From Bradyrhizobium iriomotense (GTDB lineage Bacteria; Pseudomonadota; Alphaproteobacteria; Rhizobiales; Xanthobacteraceae): DNA of 64,000 bases. Every line of letters begins with the position of its first letter. Position 1 is the first letter of the stretch. This document shows, one piece after another, positions 17,033-25,466 of this stretch. A model generated the notes under the pieces. It ran no database searches. It worked only from the letters and a program-made list of their open reading frames with translations, and was not told where the DNA came from. A program made the position numbers and the translations under genes. The DNA lies in the NCBI RefSeq assembly GCF_018129405.1, contig NZ_JAFCLP010000013.1:124001-188000 (forward strand). The letters run 5' to 3'.

Positions 17033-17225
17033 TTGCATCTTTCTATATTCCCGCAACTGCGAGGTCGATTGGCACCCGCTCGGAGGCGAGGCGTCAGCGA
17101 AAGTCAATTGCGCTGCAACTTGATCTTCCATGAATTGCGCAAGACGTGCTTGAAACCACTAGCGCAACCATTTTGTCGGGTTCCGGCGACAGTGCCGGAC
17201 TTAATGGAGCGCTCGGGACGCCCCC

Positions 17226-18263
17226 TCAAAACTCCTTGATCACCTTCCCGTCCGCTCCCACCAGCGTCGACGGCGCCTCCCCGAACACCAGCCCCTCCGG
17301 CTGAAACTTGATCGTCTTGCCGCCCTCGACGAACTCCGCAAAATTCCTTGGCGTTGCCGAGTGCACGCCGTTCGCGAGAAAGTCACTGGTCTCGTAGCAG
17401 GTGTCGGGCTTGCCGCCGGAGCCTTCGCCCAAGAATTTCTGGAAGTTCTGGCTCGTCACCTTGGCCTTCTTGCGGGCCGACCAGTTGGTGTAGCGGCGGT
17501 AGAGCTTTGGCATGATCACCGGGCCCTTGTCGGTCGCGAGCACGCCGGTCTCGCCCACCCCGGGCTCGCGCAGGTCGAAGTCGAAGGCAGGAATCGTCTT
17601 CGCGAGATGCTTCCAGACCGGCAGCTTCTTTGCGCGCGCGGTCTTGGCCAGGGCAAGGAAGGCCGTGATCTCGTCCTCGTTCATCGAGGAGTAGAACGTC
17701 GGATAGGCAAAGCCCTGCGCGACCAGCCAGTGGTTGATGTCGACCTTTTCGCCCGCGACGGTCACCTCGATGTCGCCGACCAGCCGGCCATAGGTGTCGA
17801 ACACCTCGTTCGGCGCATCGACATGGGTGAACACGCGGCAGGCAAGCGCGGCTTCGCCGCTGCTGCCGAGGAAATCGTGCAGCACCTTGCTCGCGGTGGC
17901 GCCGAGGAATTGCCGGTAGGAGTGGGTGACCTCGTGATAGGCCTGCTTCTTGGCATCCGTCAGCCCCTTCTTCTCGGCGGTCGAGAGCGGCGACGGCATA
18001 TAGTGCAGCTCCGGCGCGTCGATGCCCTGGAGGCGAATGGTGAGCTTGCCGTTCTTGATCGGGGGCGTCGATGTGCGGCCCTTGACCTTGGCGCCCTCGA
18101 AGACGTGGGTCGGCTGGAACGGTGCCGTGTCGCTCTTGCGGAAGCGGATCGCATCCGGCGCGATGGTCACCACCACCTTGGTCGTGTCGGCGTCCGACCG
18201 GCCCGCCGGCCAGAACTGTTTGACATCGATGGTGCCTTCGACCTCCAGCAATCCCACGGGCAT
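17226..18263 (-). CDS. Staphylococcal nuclease-like protein
   Basis: A 345-residue protein with an SNase-type OB-fold core. R77, D82 and E85 in RLQGIDAPE keep the spacing of R35/D40/E43 of staphylococcal nuclease, and R160 in DTYGRLVGD matches R87, so the phosphodiesterase site is complete. NHWLVAQGFAYPTFY closes the domain. The N-terminal 65 and C-terminal 120 residues are extra to the family core. No signal peptide is seen, which is unusual because most bacterial relatives are secreted. ATG 18263 has AGGGAG nearby. Confidence 0.75.
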   Translation of the reverse strand: MPVGLLEVEGTIDVKQFWPAGRSDADTTKVVVTIAPDAIRFRKSDTAPFQPTHVFEGAKVKGRTSTPPIKNGKLTIRLQGIDAPELHYMPSPLSTAEKKGLTDAKKQAYHEVTHSYRQFLGATASKVLHDFLGSSGEAALACRVFTHVDAPNEVFDTYGRLVGDIEVTVAGEKVDINHWLVAQGFAYPTFYSSMNEDEITAFLALAKTARAKKLPVWKHLAKTIPAFDFDLREPGVGETGVLATDKGPVIMPKLYRRYTNWSARKKAKVTSQNFQKFLGEGSGGKPDTCYETSDFLANGVHSATPRNFAEFVEGGKTIKFQPEGLVFGEAPSTLVGADGKVIKEF

Positions 18264-18405
18264 CGGCCGCTCCCTGTCCAACGCGCGCGACGGTCGCCTT
18301 CACGGAGGCGACTCGCACACACACTGAAGGGCAGCGGATCATCTTCGTGCGACAGGGCCGTGACGGGAGGTGGGACAGGGGCGACCCGTTACGGCCCCGG
18401 CAGAC

Positions 18406-18437
18406 AAAATGCCCGTGCGCCAGTAGCGCACGGGCAT
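18406..18437 (-). terminator. Rho-independent terminator of the 18472-18966 gene
   Basis: A perfect 12-base stem (ATGCCCGTGCGC / GCGCACGGGCAT) with a five-base loop. On the minus strand it is followed by TTTTG. It stands 35 bases past the stop of the unknown gene and separates it from the nuclease gene. Confidence 0.8.
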
Positions 18438-18471
18438 CGATGATTCTCTTAACGAAGCAGAATGGTTCTGA

Positions 18472-18966
18472 TCAGGACCTGTGCGGGCAAACCATCGTCA
18501 GATTGAGCAGCGTCGGCGCCTTGTCCTCGCCATTGCGATATTCCCACTCCAGCCGGATCTCATGCCGGTGAGCGTATGCATCGCTGGCTGCATGGGTGAT
18601 GATCTTCGTCTTCATCGGGATCGGCGGCTCGGAGTTGAAGCATTTCCGGACGCAGGCATCGAGCAGATCGCATCGCGTCAGGGGAATCACGCCGGGCTCG
18701 TCCTTGGAGAGGGGGACCGTATTCGGCTGGGTGCTGAGATCGACGCGGGCTCGGCCCTTCTCCTTGTGCCAGTATTTGGCGCTTCCCTGCGGCCACTTCG
18801 AAGGCGGGTTCAGGATCAGGTGGTACTGGCCGTATTCCAGGGTCGGTAGGTCGATGTCCTCCGATGCCTTGAGCTTGGCGACGCTCTTTTTCATGTTCGC
18901 CAAGGGATAGTAATTGGCGTTCATCAAGTCTCGAAATGCTTTGCCGCTATATACCAGTCCGGCCAT
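18472..18966 (-). CDS. Hypothetical protein, unknown family
   Basis: A 164-residue soluble protein that I do not recognise. It has no signal peptide, no membrane segment and no known motif. The sequence is rich in Lys, Pro and Tyr early on (NANYYPLANMKKS, PPSKWPQGS) and contains three or four cysteines late (TRCDLLDACVRKC, MVCPHRS). Codon use follows the genome and its own terminator lies downstream. It is divergent from the cyclase/AAA gene across a 260-base gap with a palindrome, so the two may be co-regulated. Confidence 0.65.
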   Translation of the reverse strand: MAGLVYSGKAFRDLMNANYYPLANMKKSVAKLKASEDIDLPTLEYGQYHLILNPPSKWPQGSAKYWHKEKGRARVDLSTQPNTVPLSKDEPGVIPLTRCDLLDACVRKCFNSEPPIPMKTKIITHAASDAYAHRHEIRLEWEYRNGEDKAPTLLNLTMVCPHRS

Positions 18967-19042
18967 CGCCTCTTTCCCCGATATGTCTGTTTGTCAAAAC
19001 CTGTCCCTGGCTGCCCGAAATACGCAGCGCGTCACGACCGAT

Positions 19043-19060
19043 CACACAATTTGTTGTGTG
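19043..19060. promoter_or_regulatory. Candidate operator in divergent gap (CACACAA-N4-TTGTGTG)
   Basis: A perfect inverted repeat with 7-base arms, CACACAA and TTGTGTG, around TTTG. It lies midway between the starts of the unknown gene (18966) and the cyclase/AAA gene (19228). No regulator family can be assigned. Confidence 0.5.
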
Positions 19061-19227
19061 CAGTCACGCTACCACCCAAGACTGCGCTTCGTCCAGCGAG
19101 CCACCATCCGGTAACATCGCGTATCTCGCAAGCCCAATTGCCATGCATTCCTCTATGGGTAATGTACGTCCAAACGCCTTGCGGGCGTTGGAGCGGGACT
19201 GCCGCGGCAGTCGTTGAAGGCGCTGGA

Positions 19228-22200
19228 ATGCATTGCTTCGCGTGTCAGTCGGCGATTGGTCCGGGCGACAGCTGGTGCTCCAAATGCGGGGCGGCGGTTC
19301 GTCAACGCGTCGATCCAGACAGCGAACGACGGTTCGTGACGATCCTTCGTGCCGACGTCGTCGATTCCACAGGTCTTGTTGCCGAACTGGAGCCGGAGGA
19401 GGCGGTGTCGCGCCTCGAACCAGCTCTTGCGGCGATGCGAGGCGCGGTGCGTCAGTTCGGCGGCATCGTCAGCAAGGAGCTGGGCGACGGGGTGGCCGCG
19501 GTATTCGGCGCCCCGATCGCCGACGACAACCATGCGCCCCTGGCCTGCCACGCGGCGATCGAGCTTGTCCGGCGTGTCAGTAGCTTGGGCGATCCCGGAC
19601 TTCAGGTCCGAGTCGGCCTGCACTCCGGCCATGTGGTGGCCTACATGGTCGCCAACGAGTTTTCCAAGGTCTACGAGATCGGTGGAGCCGCCCAGCATCT
19701 AGCCGCGCGGCTCGAGGCGGCGGCCGAGGCGAACCAGATCTACGTCTCCGAAGCCTGCCAGGAGCTCGCGGACGGGCATGTCCGATTTGAATTCCTGGGC
19801 CGCAAGGCGCTCCGTGGCTTCGGCGAGCCCTTGCCTGTGTACCGCGTCATGGGGGCCAGCGATCTTTCGAGCTGGCGGGTCAGGCGTGCGCGCAGTGTCT
19901 CCCGATTCGTCGACCGTACGACGGAGCGGGCATTGCTATGGCGTACTACGGAAAAGGTCGCCGCTGGCCGGCAGACGGTCCTGCTGATGGGTGACGCCGG
20001 CATCGGGAAGTCGCGCCTTGCACATGAGTTCGCGCAGGACCTCCGGGCTGGCGGCTGGCGGCTGGTCGATGCCGAGTGCAGCCCGAACCTCCAGGGCGCG
20101 CCGTACAGCACCCTCAAGCGCCTGCTGCTGTCGATCCTTGATCAGAGCAGGGTTGACGATCCCAGGGACGCGCTGCCGACGGTGCAGCAGCGAGCCGTCG
20201 ACGCGGTGCTGGACCTGCCGATTTCCGATCCGCACTGGGACGAACTGGAGCCTCACGCGCGCGGCCGCGCGATTTCGGAGGCAAGCTGCGCGATCGTCGA
20301 GAGCGTCGCCCGTCACCAGCGCACGATTCTTCTGATCGAGGATGTGCACTGGATCGACCGGGCCAGCGATACGGTCGTGGCCACCCTGTCCGCGCTGCAA
20401 TGCCCCGATTTGCTTGTGCTGCTGACGACGCGGCCCAATGGAATGCCAGTGTGGATCGCGCGCTGTCACGCGGAAATCGTGGCGATGCGGCCTCTCGACG
20501 ACGATTCGGGGCTGGCCATGCTTACGGAGATGCTCGGCCCCGCCACGACGAACGCAGAGCTGAAGAACCGGATCATCTCTCATACGGCCAACGTTCCGTT
20601 GTTCATCGAGGAAGTCTGCCGCAGTTTGAAGGACAGCGGCATGCTTCTCGGCCAGTGGGGCGACCTTTCCCTGGCGCGTCCTGTCGACGAGCTCGGCATC
20701 CCCAGCAGCATTCAAGGTGTGATCGCGGCGCGACTGGATCGTGTGTCACGACAGGAGCGATCGCTGCTCCAGATCGCAGCGGCGCTCGGACCGCGGGCAA
20801 ACCAGGCCATGCTGCGGAAAGTTGCGGCCTTGCCGGAAGACGTCCTGCAGGATTGCCTCACTGCGCTCGACCGGGCCGAACTGCTCGTCAGGATCGATAG
20901 CGAGCTGGAGGACTCGCTCGAATTCCGGCACGAGATGGTCAGGCAGGTGACCTACGATTCGATGGTCGAAAAGGTGCGCGAAGGCATCCATGCCAGCATT
21001 CTCGCGGCTCTTGAGGGCGACGAAGCGTGGACCGATGGGCCGGACGCGCTCTGCTATCACGCCACAAGGGCAAAGGATTGGCAGAAGGCGTTTCACCATG
21101 GCAGGAGCGCCGCTCGAAGATGCCTGGCTCGCTCAGCCTATGCCGACGCGGTCGATTATTTCGAGATCGCGATGGAATCGCTCGACAAGACCGCGGCGAC
21201 GCACGCGAGAGAGACGGACGCCATCGACCTCCGGATGGAGGCTCGTTTGGCTTTTGCCGGATCAGGGCGCGTCGCGGAAGCTCTGGATCTGGGAAGCGAG
21301 GCAGAACGGCGAGCCGATGCGATCAACGATATCGGACGCAAGGTCGCGGCCATGACGATGAGGGCGGGTGCGCAGAACTTCTATGGAACGCCGGTCGAAG
21401 CTGTCGCGATCGGTAAGGACGTCGTGCATCTGGCGGAAAGCTCGGGCAATCCCGCCTGGCGGAATCTCGCGCAATATGGTCTCGGGCAAGCGTATTTTCT
21501 GGCCGGCCGCTACCACGATGCCGAGACGATGCTGGCCACGGCCCGCGCCCATCTCGCGGGTTCGGCAGCGAGCGCCCCGATCGGTACGACGCCGCGATCC
21601 TTGCTCCTGCTCTGCTGCATGATGAACAGCATTGCCAACACCGTCATGGGCGAGCTCGATGCCGCCGGACGGCTCCAGCAACAGGCCGCCGCGATCGCCG
21701 AGGAGACCGGCCGTCCCTACGACCGCGTCGCCGCCGCCTATAGCGGCGGCTGGCTGAAACTCGGGCGGAACGATCCGGCGGCGGCCGCTTCGATTCTCGA
21801 GGAAGGCTTCGTGCTGGCGCAGAAGCACGGCATCCGGCTGTTCGTGCCGGTGCTGGCCTGCCACCTCGGCATCGCCTATCTCGAGCAGGGGCTGTTCGAC
21901 CGGGCGCGCGGCATGCTGACCGAGGCGCGCGAGGAGGCGAAGGCGGTCGGCTATACCTCGGCGGTGCTGCGCAGCTCGATCTATCTTGCGCTCGCGACCC
22001 ATCGCCTCGGCGATGTCCAGGCCGCGCAGAACATGCTGCGCGAGGCGCGCAACACCGCACGCCAGCAGGGGTTTTCCGGCCTCGAGGCCGAGGCCCTGGT
22101 CGGCGAGGCCGTGGTGACGCCGCCCTCGGACGAGGCGAACAAGGCGGCGGTCCTGGCCGCCCTGCGCGCCGCGATCGCGATCGCCTCCGACAGCGGCGCG

Positions 22201-22269
22201 CTGCCGCTGCAGCAGAAGGCCGAGGCGATGCTGAACGAGATGCTCGCCCGCGGCGACGAGCTGACCTGA
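19228..22269 (+). CDS. Zinc-ribbon / class III cyclase / AAA ATPase / TPR protein
   Basis: A 1013-residue signalling protein. Residues 1-25 are a zinc ribbon (C3, C6, C17, C20). Residues 35-210 are a class III adenylate/guanylate cyclase domain with metal aspartates D43 (ADVVDST) and D87 (GDGVAAVFG). Residues 230-480 are an AAA/STAND-type ATPase with Walker A GDAGIGKS and Walker B ILLIEDVHW. The C-terminal half is made of TPR-like helical repeats. The usual transition-state asparagine of cyclases is histidine (QHLAARLE), as in many cyclase-ATPase fusions, so cyclase activity is uncertain. ATG 19228 follows a GAAGG site. Tandem terminators end the gene. Confidence 0.88.
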   Translation: MHCFACQSAIGPGDSWCSKCGAAVRQRVDPDSERRFVTILRADVVDSTGLVAELEPEEAVSRLEPALAAMRGAVRQFGGIVSKELGDGVAAVFGAPIADDNHAPLACHAAIELVRRVSSLGDPGLQVRVGLHSGHVVAYMVANEFSKVYEIGGAAQHLAARLEAAAEANQIYVSEACQELADGHVRFEFLGRKALRGFGEPLPVYRVMGASDLSSWRVRRARSVSRFVDRTTERALLWRTTEKVAAGRQTVLLMGDAGIGKSRLAHEFAQDLRAGGWRLVDAECSPNLQGAPYSTLKRLLLSILDQSRVDDPRDALPTVQQRAVDAVLDLPISDPHWDELEPHARGRAISEASCAIVESVARHQRTILLIEDVHWIDRASDTVVATLSALQCPDLLVLLTTRPNGMPVWIARCHAEIVAMRPLDDDSGLAMLTEMLGPATTNAELKNRIISHTANVPLFIEEVCRSLKDSGMLLGQWGDLSLARPVDELGIPSSIQGVIAARLDRVSRQERSLLQIAAALGPRANQAMLRKVAALPEDVLQDCLTALDRAELLVRIDSELEDSLEFRHEMVRQVTYDSMVEKVREGIHASILAALEGDEAWTDGPDALCYHATRAKDWQKAFHHGRSAARRCLARSAYADAVDYFEIAMESLDKTAATHARETDAIDLRMEARLAFAGSGRVAEALDLGSEAERRADAINDIGRKVAAMTMRAGAQNFYGTPVEAVAIGKDVVHLAESSGNPAWRNLAQYGLGQAYFLAGRYHDAETMLATARAHLAGSAASAPIGTTPRSLLLLCCMMNSIANTVMGELDAAGRLQQQAAAIAEETGRPYDRVAAAYSGGWLKLGRNDPAAAASILEEGFVLAQKHGIRLFVPVLACHLGIAYLEQGLFDRARGMLTEAREEAKAVGYTSAVLRSSIYLALATHRLGDVQAAQNMLREARNTARQQGFSGLEAEALVGEAVVTPPSDEANKAAVLAALRAAIAIASDSGALPLQQKAEAMLNEMLARGDELT

Positions 22270-22291
22270 CCTTTGGTGCTCAGCGGTTTGG

Positions 22292-22336
22292 CGTGCGATC
22301 GTACCGCACGTTTTTCCTGCCCGAATGGGCGTTTTT
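22292..22336 (+). terminator. Tandem terminators after the cyclase/AAA gene
   Basis: The first hairpin is CGTGCG/CGCACG around ATCGTAC followed by TTTTT (22292-22315). The second is GCCC/GGGC around GAAT followed by GTTTTTATTT (22319-22340). Confidence 0.75.
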
Positions 22337-22340
22337 ATTT

Positions 22341-22584
22341 CGCAATGATAACAACGGCTTAGCGTAGCGGTTCTACTGTGCATGGGGTTGTTTTCGATTG
22401 TTTTTGAGCCGGCCGCCACTCCGGCACGGCCCGGCGACGACAAAGTCCCTTGCGCAGACACAGCGGTCGGCTACCGTGGGCGGGCAGCTGGCCACTGGGT
22501 CAGGTGACCTTTTGATTCGCATTTTTTAGTATTCCATTTCGCTGGCGCCGCCATGGCGCGACGCCCACCCGAAGAGGCGGGGCC
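22341..22584 (+). other. Intergenic region before opgC
   Basis: About 245 bases with no supportable gene. It contains T-rich stretches (GTTGTTTTCGATTGTTTTTGAG, and GCATTTTTTAGTATTCC near 22525) that could hold the opgC promoter. No palindrome stands out. Confidence 0.45.
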
Positions 22585-23799
22585 ATGATTACAAAGGACC
22601 AGTCGGCACTCCTTGCGCCGATCGAGCGCGACCTGCGGCTCGATCTCTTCCGGGGCATCGGGCTGTGGATGATCTTCCTCGACCACATCCCGCACGACGT
22701 CGTGGCCTGGCTGACGCTGCGCAATTACGGCTTCAGCGATGCCGCCGAGTTCTTCGTCTTCATCTCCGGCTATCTGGTCGGCTGGATCTACGGACCGATC
22801 ATCGCGGGGGGCTGGTTTCTCGCCGCGCTCAAGCGGCTGTGGCGGCGGGCGGCCGAGATGTATGTCGCCCACATCATGCTGTTCCTGCTGTTCACGGCGC
22901 AGATCGCGCGCACCGCGCGCCGCTTCGACAATCCGATGTACGAGCACGAGTTCAACGTGTTCAACTTCCTGTCGCATCCGGACGAGTTGATCGGGCAGGC
23001 GATCGTCCTGAAGTACAAGCCGGTCAATCTCGACGTGCTGCCGCTCTACATCACGCTGGTGTTCGCATCGCCCTTCATCGTCTGGTGCCTGGTGCGGCGG
23101 CCGAACCTGACGCTCGCCGGCTCCGTCGTGCTCTACGTGCTGTCGCGCTGGTTCGACTGGAACATCGCCTCCTATCCGCCCGGCACGAAATGGTACTTCA
23201 ACCCGTTCTGCTGGCAGCTGATGTTCGTGTTCGCGGCCTGGTGCGGCATCGGCCGGATCGAGACGATCGCGAAATGGGTCTGGTCCAGGACGACGATGGC
23301 GCTCGCTGCGGCGTGGCTGGTATTCGCGCTGCTGATCGTGATGACCTGGCATATCCACGCGCTCGAGGCCCTGATCCCGAAATGGATGATCAAGCTGATC
23401 TACCCGATCGACAAGACCGACCTCGACATGCTGCGCTTCACGCACTTCCTGGCGCTGGCGATCTGGGTCACCTATTTCATCTCGCGCAAATGGCGGGCGC
23501 TGCATGCGAACTGGCTGCGCCCCGTGATCCTCTGCGGCCAGCATTCATTGCCGATCTTCTGCCTCGGCGTGTTCCTGTCGTTCTCGGCGCACTGGATCCT
23601 GACGCAGTACAGCAAGGGAATCTGGGAGCAGCTCGCCGTCTCCATCGCCGGCATCGTCATCATGGTCGGCGCCGCCTGGCTGCTCGGTCGGGCCGAGCGC
23701 GTGCCGAACCTGTTCGTGAAGGTGACGGAGGTCGAGGAGATGGCGGCCGAGAGCAGCGCATCGGCTGCAACCGCCACCGCAGCCCCTGCGAGCCGCTGA
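22585..23799 (+). CDS. opgC: OpgC-family membrane acyltransferase
   Basis: A 404-residue integral membrane protein with about ten hydrophobic segments. It begins RDLRLDLFRGIGLWMIFLDHIPHD, the conserved first helix of OpgC proteins, which carry an acyltransferase-3-like fold and add succinyl groups to osmoregulated periplasmic glucans. Further family marks are the FVFISGYLVGW motif and GQHSLPIFCLGVFLSF near the end. Bradyrhizobia make cyclic beta-glucans, so glucan decoration in the periplasm is the likely role. The next gene (23847) encodes a secreted DUF2059 protein in the same direction. Confidence 0.88.
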   Translation: MITKDQSALLAPIERDLRLDLFRGIGLWMIFLDHIPHDVVAWLTLRNYGFSDAAEFFVFISGYLVGWIYGPIIAGGWFLAALKRLWRRAAEMYVAHIMLFLLFTAQIARTARRFDNPMYEHEFNVFNFLSHPDELIGQAIVLKYKPVNLDVLPLYITLVFASPFIVWCLVRRPNLTLAGSVVLYVLSRWFDWNIASYPPGTKWYFNPFCWQLMFVFAAWCGIGRIETIAKWVWSRTTMALAAAWLVFALLIVMTWHIHALEALIPKWMIKLIYPIDKTDLDMLRFTHFLALAIWVTYFISRKWRALHANWLRPVILCGQHSLPIFCLGVFLSFSAHWILTQYSKGIWEQLAVSIAGIVIMVGAAWLLGRAERVPNLFVKVTEVEEMAAESSASAATATAAPASR

Positions 23800-23846
23800 C
23801 GCATCGCGACGCCTGCCTTTCATGGAGAGGTCCAACGGAGAGCTCA

Positions 23847-24335
23847 ATGTCCAGACGTTTGTTGACGATCGCCGGCACTCTCCTGTTTCTCGTCTGCGGC
23901 GCATCGGCACAGCCGCCGTCGCCGGAGGCGATGAGCGCGGCGCGCAAGCTCGTCGTCACCTTGAAGATCGCCGACCAGTACCGCGCGCTGCTGCCGCAGC
24001 TCCTGCTCAAGCTGCGGCCCGTGGTCTCGCAGGACAGGCCGGAGATCGAGCGCGACTACGATGCGGTGACGGCCCCCGGCTCCGAGATCTATGCTCCGTT
24101 CGTTGCGTCCATGATCGACCAGATTGCAGCGCTCTATGCCCAAGCTTTCACGGTGGACGAGCTGCGCCAGATCGACACCTTCTACGCCCAGCCGGCAGGC
24201 CGAAAGTTCCTGGAGAAGTCGGATGCGCTGGCCCAGGCGAGCGTGCAGATCAGCCAGGACGTCAGCCAGAAGGCCGCCGACGAATTGAAGCAGCGCCTCA
24301 TCGAGGCGCTGCGCCAGAAGGGGCACAAGCTCTGA
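23847..24335 (+). CDS. Exported DUF2059 protein
   Basis: A 162-residue protein with a signal peptide (SRRLLTIAGTLLFLVCGASA, cleavage near residue 21) and an all-helical mature part. AALYAQAFTVDELRQIDTFYAQPAGRKFLEKSD is the core of the DUF2059 family, whose function is unknown. It is probably periplasmic. The ATG is supported by ACGGAG seven bases upstream. It may be cotranscribed with opgC (47-base gap) and is convergent with the ABC permease gene, 16 bases away. Confidence 0.82.
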   Translation: MSRRLLTIAGTLLFLVCGASAQPPSPEAMSAARKLVVTLKIADQYRALLPQLLLKLRPVVSQDRPEIERDYDAVTAPGSEIYAPFVASMIDQIAALYAQAFTVDELRQIDTFYAQPAGRKFLEKSDALAQASVQISQDVSQKAADELKQRLIEALRQKGHKL

Positions 24336-24351
24336 GCCGCGCGCCCCGCGC

Positions 24352-25464
24352 CTAGGCGAGAAAGGCGCGAAACCGGCGCAGCGCGATCAGGAAGAAGACG
24401 ACGCCGATCAGCGTGAGCGCGACGAGTTGCGGCCAGACCGCCTCGAGGCCCGCGCCGCGGAACAGGATGGCCTGCGCCAGCATCACGAAATGCGTGTTGG
24501 GCGCGGCCAGCATGATGTCCTGGACGAATTGCGGCATGCTCTCGCGCGGCGTCATGCTGCCCGACAGGGTCTGCAGCGGCAGCAGGATCATGATCAGGAG
24601 CAGCCCGAACTGCGGCATCGATCCCGCGACGGTGGCGAGGAAGATGCCCATACTGGTGGTGGCGAACAGCTGCAGAGCCGCGCCGACGAGGAACAGCGCC
24701 ACCGATCCGTCGATGGTCACCGCCAGCCATCCCTTGACCACGAGCAGGATCGACAAGGCGGAGGCGATCAGCACCACCGCTCCCATCGACCAGACCTTGC
24801 TGACCATGATCTCCAGCGGCGTGACCGGCATCACCAGAAGGTGCTCGATCGTGCCGTGCTCGCGCTCGCGGATCAGGGCGGCGCCGGTCAGGATGATCGA
24901 GAGCATGGTGATCGAGGTGATGATGTGGTCGATGGCGCCGAACCATGATTTCTTCAGCTCGGGATTGAAGCGCGCGCGCAGCGCCAGCTCGATCGGCGCT
25001 GCCTGCGCATCGCGCGTATGCGCCAGGAATTCGGCGACCTCCGCGCTGACGATCTGCTCGACATAGCCGCCGCCGTTGAAGGCCTGCGAGATCCGCGTCG
25101 CGTCGACGTTGAGCTGGATCGTCGGCGACTTCCGCGCCAGCAGGTCGCGCTGGAACTCCGGCGGAATGTCGAGCGCAAAGGTGTCGAGACCGGCATCCAT
25201 CCTCCGGTCCATCTCGTATTGCGAGATCAGGCGCGGCTCGGAGAAATAGGGCGCGGTGAACGCCATCCCGATCCGGGTCGAGACCGGCGAATGATCCTCA
25301 TCGACGATGGCGATCGCGGCGCGGTTCAGCGTCTCTGGAAGGGCCTTTGCCCCGGCATAGACCGCCAGCGTGAAGGAATAGACGATGAGCACGAGCAGCA
25401 TCGGGTCGCGCACGAGGCCGCGCAATTCCTTGATGCCGAGCTGCAGCACGTTGTCGAGGCGCAT
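24352..25464 (-). CDS. yhhJ: ABC-2 type transporter permease (YhhJ-like)
   Basis: A 370-residue ABC-2 permease: one N-terminal membrane helix (VRDPMLLVLIVYSFTLAVYAG), a large periplasmic domain (about 45-175), then five helices including the EREHGTIEHLLVMPVTPLEIMVSK signature of the family. It would form an inner-membrane channel with the RbbA-like protein encoded two bases upstream. The order HlyD-RbbA-YhhJ copies the E. coli yhiI-rbbA-yhhJ locus. The exported substrate is unknown. Confidence 0.88.
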   Translation of the reverse strand: MRLDNVLQLGIKELRGLVRDPMLLVLIVYSFTLAVYAGAKALPETLNRAAIAIVDEDHSPVSTRIGMAFTAPYFSEPRLISQYEMDRRMDAGLDTFALDIPPEFQRDLLARKSPTIQLNVDATRISQAFNGGGYVEQIVSAEVAEFLAHTRDAQAAPIELALRARFNPELKKSWFGAIDHIITSITMLSIILTGAALIREREHGTIEHLLVMPVTPLEIMVSKVWSMGAVVLIASALSILLVVKGWLAVTIDGSVALFLVGAALQLFATTSMGIFLATVAGSMPQFGLLLIMILLPLQTLSGSMTPRESMPQFVQDIMLAAPNTHFVMLAQAILFRGAGLEAVWPQLVALTLIGVVFFLIALRRFRAFLA

Positions 25465-25466
25465 GG

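Noticed and set aside
22471-23544. A 357-codon frame antisense to opgC
   Set aside because: The sense frame encodes a clear OpgC membrane protein; the antisense product is Arg/Asp/Glu/His-rich without hydrophobic or domain pattern.
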